From NCBI GenBank assembly GCA_021234155.1, contig JAJEKV010000065.1:6394446-6458445 (forward strand): a stretch of 64,000 nt of DNA, read 5' to 3'. Position numbers and translations under genes: made by a program. This DNA comes from Isoetes taiwanensis. Its lineage: Eukaryota > Streptophyta > Lycopodiopsida > Isoetales > Isoetaceae. Below, one piece after another: positions 32,670 through 43,679 of this stretch (its first letter is position 1; each line of letters opens with the position of its first letter). The notes below the pieces were generated by a model. The model searched no databases. It saw only the letters and a program-made list of their open reading frames with translations, and had not been told where the DNA came from.

Positions 32670-33853
32670 TGCCAGCAGACAAAAGCGGAACAACTCCGAA
32701 TTTCAGGAGCTTTAGAGCTGTTGTCAGTGCCGAATGCAAAATGGGACGTCATAAGTATGGATTTCATTACAGGGCTGCCGAGGACAGTAAGAGGCAAGGA
32801 TGCACTAATGGTGGTGGTGGGCAAGTTGTCGAAGATGGCACATTTTGTGCCGTGTAGGACAATAGACACAGCATTGGATACTGCCGTCCTATTCACTAAG
32901 GAGATTTTTAGACTCCACGGTATGCCGAGGGAGATAATCTCGGATAGAGACTCTAAATTTATGAGTGCATTCTGGCAGGATTTGTTTACCACCATTCAGA
33001 CAAAGCTTTCTATGAGCACAGCATATCATCCGCAGACGGATGGTCAGACGGAGCGAACCAACCGGATCATTGAAGATATGCTAAGGAATTATGTGCGGAA
33101 CAAACAGTCTAAGTGGGAGGATTTCATCCACTTAGTGGAGTTCGCCTACAACAGCACCAAGCAGGAGTCATCCCAGATGTCTCCTTTCATGATTAGTTAT
33201 GGGTATCAGTGTCTTACCCCAGATATTTGGCACAGCCCAGTGTCAAAAGTGGAAGTCTCCCAGCAGATGTTATCGGATATACAGCAACTAGTGGAGGAGG
33301 TAAGAGGATAGCAACGAGAAGTAGGCAGAAAAGCATAGTCGATAAGCACAGGACGGTAAGGGAATTTCAGGTGGGAGATAATGTGTGGTTGAAGATCAAA
33401 GTCAAGCAGGCCAAGCTCCGGATTGGCAGCTGCAAGAAGCTTGCTCCAAGATGGGTTGGGCCATTCAGAATAACCAAAAAAGTAGGAAGCCAATCCTACA
33501 AGTTGGACCTGCCAGCACATCTCAAAATCCATAGGGTCTTCCATGTAAGTCTCCTAAAGAGGCACACTCCTAATCCAGAGGAAGTATTGGAGACAACCGA
33601 GTTACTGGAAATGACGGACGACCAGCTTGAAATCGTCCCAGAGGTTCTTCTTGACAGGGCCTATAAGAAGACAAGAAGATCCCAATTTCTCCAATACCTA
33701 GTGAAATGGACGCACTCACCTGTGGAAGATGCTACGTGGGTACTACAATCAGAATTGGAGAAGCAGTACCCCCGATTCATGGAGCAATGCAAGGGTCGGC
33801 TCGTCACCGAAGTAGTCGACGCCGACTCTATAGGTAAGTGGAAGGTAGATTAA
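32667..33853 (+). mobile_element. Ty3/gypsy integrase core and chromodomain (continuation of 21735-23266)
   Basis: It resumes at the second cysteine pair of the integrase zinc finger (CQQTKAEQL). The catalytic core follows: WDVISMDFITGLPR (first D), SDRDSKFMSAFWQDLF (second D) and AYHPQTDGQTERTNRIIEDM (E), so the D,D-35-E residues are present. After a frameshift near 33300 come VGDNVWLKIK, VGPFRITKKVGSQSYKLDLP, HRVFHVSLLK, and a chromodomain (FLQYLVKWTHSPVEDATWVL). It is less decayed than the RT half, but the missing 5' part and the CACTA insertion leave it inactive. Confidence 0.95.
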
Positions 33854-33927
33854 AAAGTATACTTCCGTCCCACGAAAGTAGACAAGGTAGATTAAAAAGT
33901 CTACTTCCGTCCCACGAAAGTAGACGG
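33844..33927 (+). repeat. Two 42-bp tandem units with stem-loop, after gypsy pol
   Basis: GGTAGATTAAAAAGT starts at 33844 and 33886. Each unit carries GTCTACTT/AAGTAGAC-type arms around CCGTCCCACG, so each can form a hairpin. Confidence 0.85.
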
Positions 33928-33929
33928 CT

Positions 33930-34600
33930 TTGAGAGATAAGAGGTCATTCAGGCATGCATTGATAGGAAAGCACCTCTAGTCAATGCCTACCACGGGAAG
34001 GACGCCATCCTTCACGCCCAAATACGGGAAGGACGCCAGCCTTCATGCCAAAGGCAACTAAAGGTGTAGGCATGAGTGATCATCCTAAGCATGATAGGGC
34101 GCTGTCTCCATGGCCAAGATGGAAAAAACATAATCTTCCTACGCCGAGAGATTAGTCTTGCATTCATGTAAATTGTAATTAATGGGTGGTTCCCCAACAA
34201 CCAACTTTATAATAATTAAATGTATACTAACGTAGTGTTGGACCTGCAGGCCAATAGGAGAGTCTAGCGGCAGGAAGGTCGCACTGCAAAGACTTGCAAC
34301 ACATGTTTTGTCATAATGTGTTGTAAGGAAACGATATTGAACCTTAATTAGATAAGTTTTTTGAAAATATATTAATGATAATGGTGTAAGCCATAAAATT
34401 TTGTGAATAATAGACGATAAAGCAGAGGACAAAAAAGCCTCTTACCATAGTATGATATTAAACAAGGATGTGTTATTATAAATTAAAATATTATCTTGGG
34501 ATAATTATATTGTGAAACTACATGTATCAAATGTAATTGCAGGGTATGCAGGTTCCAAGGTAGGGAGACGCGTGATGCTGAGGGCAACATCAATTCAAGG
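33930..34600 (+). other. Gypsy 3' non-coding region before the LTR
   Basis: No coding sequence is recognised. It lies between the end of pol and the purine tract at 34596-34609, and is long for this position, so it may contain a further small insertion at about 34160-34550. Confidence 0.5.
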
Positions 34601-34609
34601 TGGGGAGAT

Positions 34610-35840
34610 TGTGATGTTCCAGTATAACATACGATCCGAATACGTATATTATATTGCCACGTCACACGTACATGTCATCATGACAAGTACTTGAGAGCCG
34701 TAAAGGGTTGCACCTAGGGGGCAACCTCGTATGTTGTGCATGTATATTAAACATATATAAGTAAAACCCCCTTGCCAAGTGGCAATACCCCATTGGATCC
34801 CTTCTAACCTAACCCTAAAAGTTCACATATAAGGAACCAAAGAGGAAACCCTAAACCTTTCCTCTTTCGCATTTTGGGCTTCTCTAAGCCATTCCAGCTA
34901 AGGGAAGCTGCCATTTCGCATTGCCAAGCGTCGTTGAGCCGCCTTTGCACATCAGATTCACCAAGAGCAGCAGTCTTCAGCAAGATCAAAGGCATGGACG
35001 CATTCCGGGGAGCTGGAGCTAGCCAAGGATCAGGTAACTTGCGATTCTGTTGTGCAAAGCCGCCTCTTAGCCCGGCAATGAGTTAGGATAGTATGTTAGA
35101 TCAGTCCTATTAGCCTTATAGATCCTAAGATCAACTGCCATAACGAAAGAACCAAACCTTGTATGTTTAGGTAAGGTAGATTATATCTTATTCAGTATTT
35201 CAGTTCTTTAATGTTGATGATACTCCATTCTATGCTCTCCTATGTATGTGGGAAGGGGGGTAGAGACCCTGAAACCTTCAGTAGCAGATGATCCTAGATA
35301 GCCTCATTAATTCCCAATTAATGCGGCCCGTGCACAAGAGCCCGCCTGGTTGTGGGTGGCGGGGCTAGACCGGTGGAATATGGGGGACTTGTCCCATCAC
35401 TGATTGATCTCTCTGGTGTGTAAAGCCTACCGGGGATCTTATTGGGCTAGGCTTAATGGTTTGCCACTGCGTGTGGGCAAGGCATGAGCTCGACACCTCT
35501 TGGGTGATGCGTCACCTTCAATGGGGTTCAAATCAAATATGGGCAGTGGCCCTCTAGCTGCCTGTGATGGGCATGCATGCCTCTGGAGGGGAGGTGACTC
35601 TCCTCCTGCCTTATCGGACTGGGGAGATGCAACCCAGCACATAGCCCTCTTGGGTATGTACTGGGCAGGCTGCGGTCCGGTCCCAATACTTTTCAACCTA
35701 CTCTACAAAGTGTGCACGGGAGGGGCAGATGGAGTGGACTACCCAACAGCCATGTTCTTATACCAGCCCAATCCAATTGCCATGAATTCGGTCTGTATTG
35801 ACTTCTGGAGACCCAAACCGTCAGTCGATTCCCCATGAGT
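34610..35840 (+). mobile_element. Probable 3' LTR of the split gypsy element
   Basis: The purine-rich AAGGTGGGGAGAT at 34597-34609 is followed by TGTGATGTTCC, the expected polypurine tract/LTR junction. TATA-like ATATATAAG (34753) and ACATATAAGG (34825) lie inside. The right border is uncertain; no clear CA end or target duplication could be fixed before the next repeat at 35915. Confidence 0.5.
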
Positions 35841-35914
35841 CTGAGCCCCGGGTAGGATTCCCTTTTGTTGCTATTATTTATGTTGATGTTGCTACTCATG
35901 TTGTGTTATGGTGT

Positions 35915-36362
35915 ATATTTTGCTACATATTCTAAACGAGGTGCACCCTGGACTACCACAGTCGTCGGATCTGTCAATCCTATGGCCCAGACTGTATGTT
36001 GGAGCTTCTTGACACCTCTCGTTTCGATTATGCTCAATTATGATTGGGGACGCCTATGATTTTAAGATGTCGAATACGAGTTTGCCTAAGGTTTTGATGG
36101 TATATCGAGCCTCTATACGGTTTGGCTTAAGCTTTTAGAATATGAAATACGGGGATTCGAACCTCTACCAAAATAACTCAATGTCTTAATACGACTACTT
36201 TAACCAATCTAACCAGTGAGCTAATGTGACTATCTTTTATCTTAAATCTATGTTTTTTTTTATAATAACCCATTGAATTGTTTTAGGGATATGGTCTATG
36301 GTTTCAAGAATTATATCTATATCAAATCCCCCTGGAACCCCCTGTTATTTTGCTACATATTC
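35915..36362 (-). repeat. Dispersed ~430-bp repeat with tRNA-like promoter, copy 1
   Basis: It is similar along its length to 41931-42379. Both copies begin and end with TATTTTGCTACATATT, exactly 430 bp apart. On the minus strand, 36230-36150 contains an A box (TAGCTCACTGG) and a B box (GGTTCGAATCC) in tRNA-like spacing, suggesting RNA polymerase III ancestry (SINE-like). No poly(A) or simple tail and no flanking duplication were identified. Confidence 0.65.
36150..36232 (-). other. tRNA-like region (A and B boxes) in the repeat
   Basis: GTCACATTAGCTCACTGGTT starts the region and GGTAGAGGTTCGAATCC ends it. It is a relic of a tRNA gene rather than a functional tRNA, because no cloverleaf acceptor pairing is evident. 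Confidence 0.55.
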
Positions 36363-36629
36363 ACCCTTCGAGGTGATTTTATTGATGTATTGATGTCATG
36401 TGCTCATGTTTATTCGCGCTTCCGCAGCTAGGTCGATCCCGAAGGAAGACGGGGCAAATGACCCATCCACTCTTCCTCACTGACCCAGTTCTTGGGATTG
36501 GCGTCAGGTGGATGGCCCCTGCCAGTTTGGCTGTCAGGGGGATGAACTCTGCCTTCTGATACGATGGGAGCATTATAGAAGAAGTAGGGGACGTCACACT
36601 ACTTCTCAAAGAGACCCAAGCCATTTTGT

Positions 36630-37650
36630 GTCATATCGAAGCAACACACGATGAATTCAAGCTTCCTTATATGTTGCACATGACTCCCTATCGAAAGTGC
36701 ATAAGTCTTCAAAAATAATTGCACCTGTCATGCGGGTAGTGCTGCTCTCCTTCTGAAGGATTAACAAAGTACATGCCTCCAATCGTGGGAAAACTTCTGG
36801 TTGTTGGACCTAGCTTTCCATGTCTTACTGGGTTTATCATAGTAAACTTTTTAGAAAACCATAGTAGAGCAATTGAATAGCCTCTCTATCTCCAGATGCA
36901 TTCATCTCAAGAAAAGATGTCAACATCATCCCATTATTCTTGCTTCTTATAGTGTCCATGCTCATATCTTCTCGATAGTATACATCTTGTTGCATCGGGA
37001 GATGCACAGCCAGTCTAGCGACATGAGGAAACTATTGTTTTATTTCATATGAGAGAATTCTCCATGATGCCTCAGAAGCTGCATTCAAGAGTTGTTCAGC
37101 CTCGTCATGGTTTATGGTGGGTGCCTTGCTAGACGATGCACCATCACTCGCGGCATCTAAGTTCACATTGATCATACCCCCCCTTTGTGTAGACATACTT
37201 GTACAAATATTTAATGGCCTTAACAGCAGTATGTACCTCAACATTGATATGACACTTGAAGTAGAATGTTAGCCACAGATTATATGGCACGACGCATCTG
37301 TTGTCGAGATTTATATCACCTTTTTTCACTTTCTTTCCATCATCCCTTTTTTGGTGCAATAGATATTCGTCAACAACTGGTCTCATGTGAAAATGCACGT
37401 GACTAACATTTTGTACACTTACATCCTACATGCACGGACTGTTTGGATATCCAGTACCACATGGCCCATGCATCATATTGCGGGTAACCACCTCATACAA
37501 TTCAAAATAAGCATCCTTGTCTAATGTCTCAGTACAAATAATTTGATCAATTTCTTCAGTTGTAAGGGGCTTCTCGGCCTGATCCAACATAGTCAACAAA
37601 TATATATGTGGCAAGCCTCTCTTTTGGAATTCAATAACATAGACTGTTGT
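36630..37650 (-). mobile_element. Helitron helicase-like (Rep/Helitron_like_N) remnant
   Basis: The minus strand reads QKRGLPHIYLLTMLD, EEIDQIICTE, LYEVVTRNMMHGPCGTGYPN with SPCM, then DNRCVVPYNLWLTFYFKCHI with NVEVHTAVKAIKYLYKYVY, and further on MYFVNPSEGEQ. This is the well-conserved central part of Helitron Rep/helicase proteins (HGPCG, KYLYKYVYKG). Several stops and frameshifts occur, and no Pif1 helicase domain is seen to the left. Helitrons move by rolling-circle replication. This copy is dead. Confidence 0.92.
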
Positions 37651-38035
37651 GATTGTGCAACTGAATATACCATGACTATAGTATCATCAAAGTATTAACT
37701 TTTTGTCTTTAGAGGGAGATTTAATTCCCCCCTCACATTCCTTATAAATCATTGTCTTCTCTACTCAAATCCATAAACACAAAGTTAATACCTTGTTTAT
37801 ACTATATTGATATATGAAATATAGCAATATATTAATATTACGATGGTACTTATGGACATAGGGTTAACTGTAATATGCACATGCCAAAGCATCATGTAGG
37901 CAAAGTATGCTAATGTATTTTGGGTTTATGGTTAAGTTGAATTATTGTAAAATTGAGTTAAATTTGTGTGAAACAAAGTGTAATCTTAAGATTGTCTTTT
38001 AATTTTAAAAATGCATAAACTTAGGCATTCAGATA
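37651..38035. other. Intergenic, AT-rich
   Basis: Nothing recognised. Confidence 0.5.
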
Positions 38036-38037
38036 CA

Positions 38038-38392
38038 CTACATATCCAACCTAAGTTGCATAAGGTATTCCATAGAAAAGGTAGCTTCCATTGCTTCCAT
38101 AAACTTATGGACTCGCACAAAGCCACATTTACGAAAGCTAGCATACATTTGTCTAGCAAAATTTTCAATGTCTAGCTTATTTTAGGACTCCAAGCAACCC
38201 TAGTATTTCATACCACTCTACAAAAACTCTCAAAGCCCAAAGCAATGCCTTAATGTTCACTTGTATCCCATCATTCCCTAGTGCAACACTTTTTGCGGCA
38301 TCTTCCAATCCGCTTTTCCAATCCTTCACCTCTACTAAGTATTGAAAGTATGCATCAAAATCATCGTCAAATAGTGGCAAGGCATGTCCATC
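38038..38392 (-). pseudogene. Unidentified protein fragment with one frameshift
   Basis: The minus strand reads LPLFDDDFDAYFQYLVEVKD with WKSGLEDAAKSVAL, then ALLWALRVFVEWYEILGLLG with VLK. After a one-base insertion at about 38180 it continues with DIENFARQMYASFRKCGFVR and HKFMEAMEATFSMEYLMQLR, then a stop. The composition and continuity look like real coding sequence, but I do not recognise the family. It could be a retroelement ORF or a captured gene piece. Confidence 0.5.
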
Positions 38393-38399
38393 TCTAAAG

Positions 38400-39830
38400 A
38401 ATTATGCAACATGTTTTGGGGTAGGAATTCCATGGAGCATTCATCACCACCATTTGCATTACAGAAATGATATTTTAAGCCAAATCATTTTAATGTTGGC
38501 AAGCAGGCATGAAAGAACTTTTATGTTGCAAAATTTGGCCAAAAACTATATATAAAAGCTTTTTTTCAATTACTTTATCTAAGTTAAAGTTTACCTAACT
38601 TTATGTTCTATGTTAGGGCAATTCATTTTTTTTAAAAGTGGTGCTAAAATTTGTATGCCAAAATTTGTTTGGTTGAGACATTGTGTGTTAAAATCTATTG
38701 GTTGAGACGTTAGTTTATTTCAAAGTAACCGAATTATTTGTGGTTGTATTGGTTGTTTGAAACACTTTGAATTCACTTGATATGTGTGCCTCCGATAGAT
38801 TTGATGCCCTATATCAACAACACAAACACTTACTAATTTAGAAATGATGCAACTTCTTGGTTGAGTTAAACTATGATGTTATTCTTTATCTTGCATGTAG
38901 TTAAGATATAAATGTATAATAGAAGGGGTTAGACTATTTATAGAAGTGGGTTAAACTGTAGGTAAGGTAAACTATAATAGAAGGGGTTAAACCGTAGGTG
39001 AGGAAAATTGGTTAAATCAAAATAGTGCAGCAAATAATCGAATCTTGTTAAGCTGGAGATAAACCCTGAACAGGAAAGCTGGCAGCAAATCGAACGATAA
39101 GCTGGAGATAACCCTGTTACAACAAGAATCAAAACCATCTAGTACAACAAGTCCTCAAATATCGCCTCCGACTAACTAAGCTGACTATCTGCAAGATACG
39201 GCATAATTTTGCCACCAAAATTGATAAAAAAAAAATTGATCTTACTATTGTTGGAGGAGTAGAACAGGGTAAAATAGGGTCGGATCAGAGAATAGTCATC
39301 TGCTTTGAGTCGAAATAGAGTAAATCTTTGCCAGAGCAAAAATTTGGAGTCGAAATAGGGCAAATCTAATCCATAATAGCAGAAATTGAAACAGGGGTTG
39401 AAAATCCACGTCAAGAAATGGACAGAAATAGGGCGTTTACAAAAAGGGTCTGTTTTTTGCAGATACAAAAAAGGGTTCTTTTATTTACAGATTTTCTCAG
39501 AGGATAGTAAGCATGAGAGGCACTACACAGATAGTAAGCCAGAGATTTCATACCGTTACTTAAAGAAATTGAGATTGATTCTGTATTAGTGGAGGATAGG
39601 GAGCTATGAAATGTTTTGAAGAGCTTTGAGTAGAAGCGAAGTCCAAATATAAGGAAGTAGAAACAGGATATTTACATCTACAGAGCAATCTATGGGTTAA
39701 ACAAAAAGCTCGTTCCAGCTAGAGGAAAAAGAACAAAACACTAAATGATAAGCTGGGCAAACAGGAAAGCTGGATGTAAAATAAAAAATCTATCTAGTCT
39801 GGGCTCTTTCGAAAGCGGTTCCTGGCATAG
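38400..39830. other. Intergenic, AT-rich, with degenerate repeats
   Basis: No gene is recognised. Motifs such as GTAGAACAGGGTAAAATAGG recur in degenerate form between 39000 and 40030. Confidence 0.5.
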
Positions 39831-39837
39831 CCCTAAT

Positions 39838-40090
39838 GTTATCTGTTTGAAAACAAGGTAGAATAGGATCAGATCAAAAAATAGAGAGCAGCAAAAAGTT
39901 CAAGAAACGTTAACAATCAAGCAAGAATCTTACTCAAAATTTGTTGATGCTTCCAAAGTCATTTCCTGGCACAACTTAGTTGTTATCCCTCTGAAAATAG
40001 GGTAGAACAGGTTTGGATTAGAGAATAGAGAGCAGCAAAAATCTTAGACGCAAGAAATGTTAAAAACCAAGCAAGAATCGTACTAAAAAA
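39838..40090. repeat. Direct repeat pair, ~150-bp period
   Basis: GGTAGAATAGGATCAGATCA...AGAGAGCAGCAAAAAG...CAAGCAAGAATCTTACT at 39858 recurs from about 40010 with substitutions. Confidence 0.8.
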
Positions 40091-41560
40091 ACCTGCATAG
40101 TCTCCAACTCGATTGCCACAGCTCCAAGCTCCCTTAGTTGGATGCAAAAAACCCAAGCCTTTTTCTACCACAAACCCTAACCATGAAGCCAAGTCCATTG
40201 AAATGAAGCTCGCCATCATGAAAGCAAGATCCACCACCTGAGAGGTTAGGTGTGAGCATTCTAAAATTCCAGATTTTTGTATCGTTAGAACTATAGCCGG
40301 AAAAAAGAGTTTTGCATGGAAAACCCTTTTTTTCTTCCAAAAGTCACACCTGAGAAAGTTCTTCCAAAAGTCACACCTGAGAAAGGGTACACCGGCAAGA
40401 AAGTGAAAGCTCAAAAACATTTTAAATAAGTAGATTTGGGAGATTGGCAGAAGAAAAGATTTCATTCTTTAATTCCTTCCTTTTTACTGGCCTTCCAGGC
40501 ACTTGAGATTTAGTTTCCAACTTATTCGATGTGGAAGTTTTTTGGCAGCTTCTTCATCCTTTGCGCTGCTTTGTTATACTATCCTGGAAGAAAAATTCGA
40601 CAACAATGATGGCAACATAGACCAGTCTACATCTCCTATAGGCAAGCTTACAAACCTTTGTACCAGCAAATGGCCTACCTTTGTTCATTTGGGTCTGAAT
40701 AAGAAAGGCAACGATTTTTTTTCCTCAGAAGCGACAAGCTCTGATTCTAATAATTATGACCTATATTCTAAATATACAGAGAGCTAAACATCAACAATCA
40801 ATATTTGCTAAAAAAAGAGCAATGTTCATATCCTATAATTGATCATTTGCTCTAGTGAGTCCTCTCCTTTCATAGTTGTGATCCAAGGCCTCCATAAATA
40901 TGGGACATTCGTAAATGTCGGCCGAGGAAGGGTTGTCATAGACTTCTCCTCGCATTATCTTCGAGCCCCCATGCCTATGCATCCATGAATACATGGCTTG
41001 GCCGTGGCATAGATCCACCCCAAGTTATCATGGAAGATCCATGACCACTCGCCCATTTTCATCGCAGTCCTATATTGTATATGCAGCAAGACAAAACGAC
41101 AGGTGGATGGAACTGGACATTCGCAATTGGGCTGAATGTTGATGTCCATTTGACTTACGAAGCCTCTCCATTCACATGATCGCTCCATTATTCGTCGTGT
41201 TCTTCTGCAGTTCATTTCTTTCATGCTCTCTCCTTCCAAAAATTTTTGTCATTGATTTTTTGCATCATAATTTTAAAGTCCTATGGAAGGAAGCCATGTA
41301 TCCCATGTCAAACTCCAAAATCCCTTTGTGAAGCCTTACTAGTCTGACAATTTGGTGATTGGTCTGACAAACCCTACTAGTCCTAGTGGTGGAAGTGGCA
41401 AAATAGTAGTGAAATGTTGCTTCATTTGAACAAACAAGGTATCTGAATCATAAAAGGCGAGGAGGACTACTCTGCCACCCACAAAAACTTCTCGGGAGTT
41501 ACCTCCTAGACTAGAGCAATTGGGAGCTTGTCAATAAGAAATCTAGCATTGTTTCATACC
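40091..41560. other. Unidentified sequence with possible gene fragments
   Basis: Open frames at 40503-40787 (+, MRFSFQLIRCGSFLAASSSF...) and 41239-40833 (-, containing WSWIFHDNLGWIYA, then in another frame SKIMRGEVYDNPSSADIYEC) look better than random but have no family I recognise. A duplicated CTTCCAAAAGTCACACCTGAGAAAG lies at 40335-40386. Confidence 0.35.
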
Positions 41561-41564
41561 TAAA

Positions 41565-41905
41565 GATCATGAAGTAAATCCAATTCTTTCGCTCCCTTCA
41601 TTACTGCTATTTCTAGAAGTATACTTCTGAGGTCATCAAAGGGGTTAAGCCGATTGACAGCAAGGATGAACTAGTGAAACAAGAAAATGAAGTAGAGAGG
41701 CAAGCTCTGTCGCAACGGATTCAAAGAGACTGAGAAGCAAAAGACATAATGATGAGATATCTAGATGATACCATGATAACCCAAGTGGAGGCTGCAAGCA
41801 GTGTAAGGGAAGCATAGGAACAACTGTTCAATATATCTTCAAAATTAAGGTAGCAACTCTGCAATTGCAAGGGAGGAAGAAAGGCTTTGAGAATGATTTT
41901 ATAGT
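41565..41905 (+). mobile_element. Possible Ty1/copia gag-like remnant
   Basis: The plus strand at about 41735-41860 reads KDIMMRYLDDTMITQVEAAS with SVREA, then a stop and EQLFN. This resembles the UBN2-type gag of plant copia elements (short helical segment ending in A-x-E-x-W-E-x-L). The evidence is weak because the fragment is short and interrupted. Confidence 0.3.
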
Positions 41906-41930
41906 ACAAGCTTCGCTTTAGGGTTTGCCT

Positions 41931-42379
41931 GTTATTTTGCTACATATTATAAACGATGTGTACCCTTGACTACCATAGTCGTCAGATTCGTCGGTCCTAC
42001 GACCCAGATCGTATGTTGGGGCCCCTGGGCACCTCTCGTTTCGTTTATAGTCATTTATGATTGGAGGCGCTTAATATGAAAAATACGATTTGGCCTAAGG
42101 CTTTGAGGGAATATCGAACCTCTACGGCTTTGCCTAAGATTTTAGAATATGAAATATGAGGGCTTGAACCTCTACCAAAATAATTCAATGTCCTAATAAG
42201 ACTACTTTAATCAATGTACCAAGTGAGCTAATGTGATTATTTTTTATCTTGAATCTTTGTTTTTTTTTATAACAATCCATTCACTTGTTTTAGGGATGTA
42301 TGGTCTATGGTTTCAGGAATTGTTATTTTTTACGTCCATAGCAAATCCCCCTGGACCCCTGTTATTTTGCTACATATTA
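41931..42379 (-). repeat. Dispersed ~430-bp repeat with tRNA-like promoter, copy 2
   Basis: Copy of 35915-36362, with the same terminal GTTATTTTGCTACATATT at both ends, again 430 bp apart. The minus strand keeps an A box (TAGCTCACTTGG) and a B box (GGTTCAAGCCC). Confidence 0.65.
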
Positions 42380-43647
42380 AGAACTTGATAGGCTCATCTG
42401 AGCATATCAAATTAGAGTGAGCTTCCCAACAGAGAATGATGGAAGAGTTTTATTGGAATTTGGTTACATCCTAATATGGTATTTCATAATTCCACATCTG
42501 CACTTGAGATTAGCCAATGAAAACCAAGCTGTAGTTAATTGAATCCCTATATTACATGGTATCTCAACAACTCATTTTCAAACGAACTTTGTATTTATTA
42601 TGTTGTATTGATGACTCCCATTATGCCCGCTTCAAAGTTTAAGCTCTAAATTTCAATTTGTTTTTCCCTCCAAACTTGAGGATGCCTTACGGAGGGAAGA
42701 GAAATAGATGATATTCAATGGTTAGACTGGTGATGATCAATTCTATTTTAGGTATTGAATTCTGTTTTGTAAATTGCTAGCTTGTGTGCCATTTCTTTAA
42801 ATCATTGAGGATGTTTTGCAATTTATTTCACATTCATTTATAGATTTATATGCTATACGAGATTCTTTGCACATAAATACATCCTCAAATTTTGAATTTG
42901 AGCTTTCAATTAGCAAGGGCTTGTTGCAGAAAGTTTTGTGATTTGTTTAGTGGATTGGTTCAAGTCCGAGCTTTTGGTTTGCAAGGTAGTTCTCTCTTTT
43001 TGGTTCTTCTATTGTTGTTTTCTGCTGTTTCAAAAGTAGCTTTGTCCAAGATCTCTGTCTAAAGCCAATGCATATAGGAAATTGTTGGTAGATTACTTAT
43101 GGCATAAGCATTGTCCCTATCGATTTTTTGTTCTAATATTTGCTTTTATAAAATTGCATTTTGCAAGAGCTTTGTGTGAGAATCATTTAATATGTCATCC
43201 ATACACGGAACTTCTTCAAGACCATGTTGTCTTTTTATTATGGATAATGTACCATAGTATAGTTCTATTTGATCACTACAACAGCTCTATAGAACACCTT
43301 GGTACGATTAATATTCATCCAATTATAAAGACGTTTGAATTGTAGGGAATAGATTATCAACATCCTAGTGAGCTATGGCTAGAAAACGGTAAAAAATCAA
43401 TCAAATTATTTTGAGAAATACAACAGATGATAGTGGTAAATGGACTTATATGCATATATCTCTGGGATATTGAGTGACAATCACACCAATCCAACATGGC
43501 AAATTTGTTGTGGAAAAAGAGAGAGTTTAATAATTTGGCCACACATTGGAAGGTGCTAGATGTATATATGATCTTGTAATTGAACATGTGTATGGCGATT
43601 CAAGGTATTGTTTCTTAAATTTAGATGCCAACTATATATGTTCCTCT

Positions 43648-43679
<32 letters not shown>

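Noticed and set aside
36150-36232. Functional tRNA gene
   Set aside because: A and B boxes are present but no consistent cloverleaf or acceptor stem; it also sits inside a dispersed repeat.
39983-40465. 160-codon minus-strand open frame as a gene
   Set aside because: Low-complexity Phe/Leu-rich translation over a direct-repeat region, with no recognised family.
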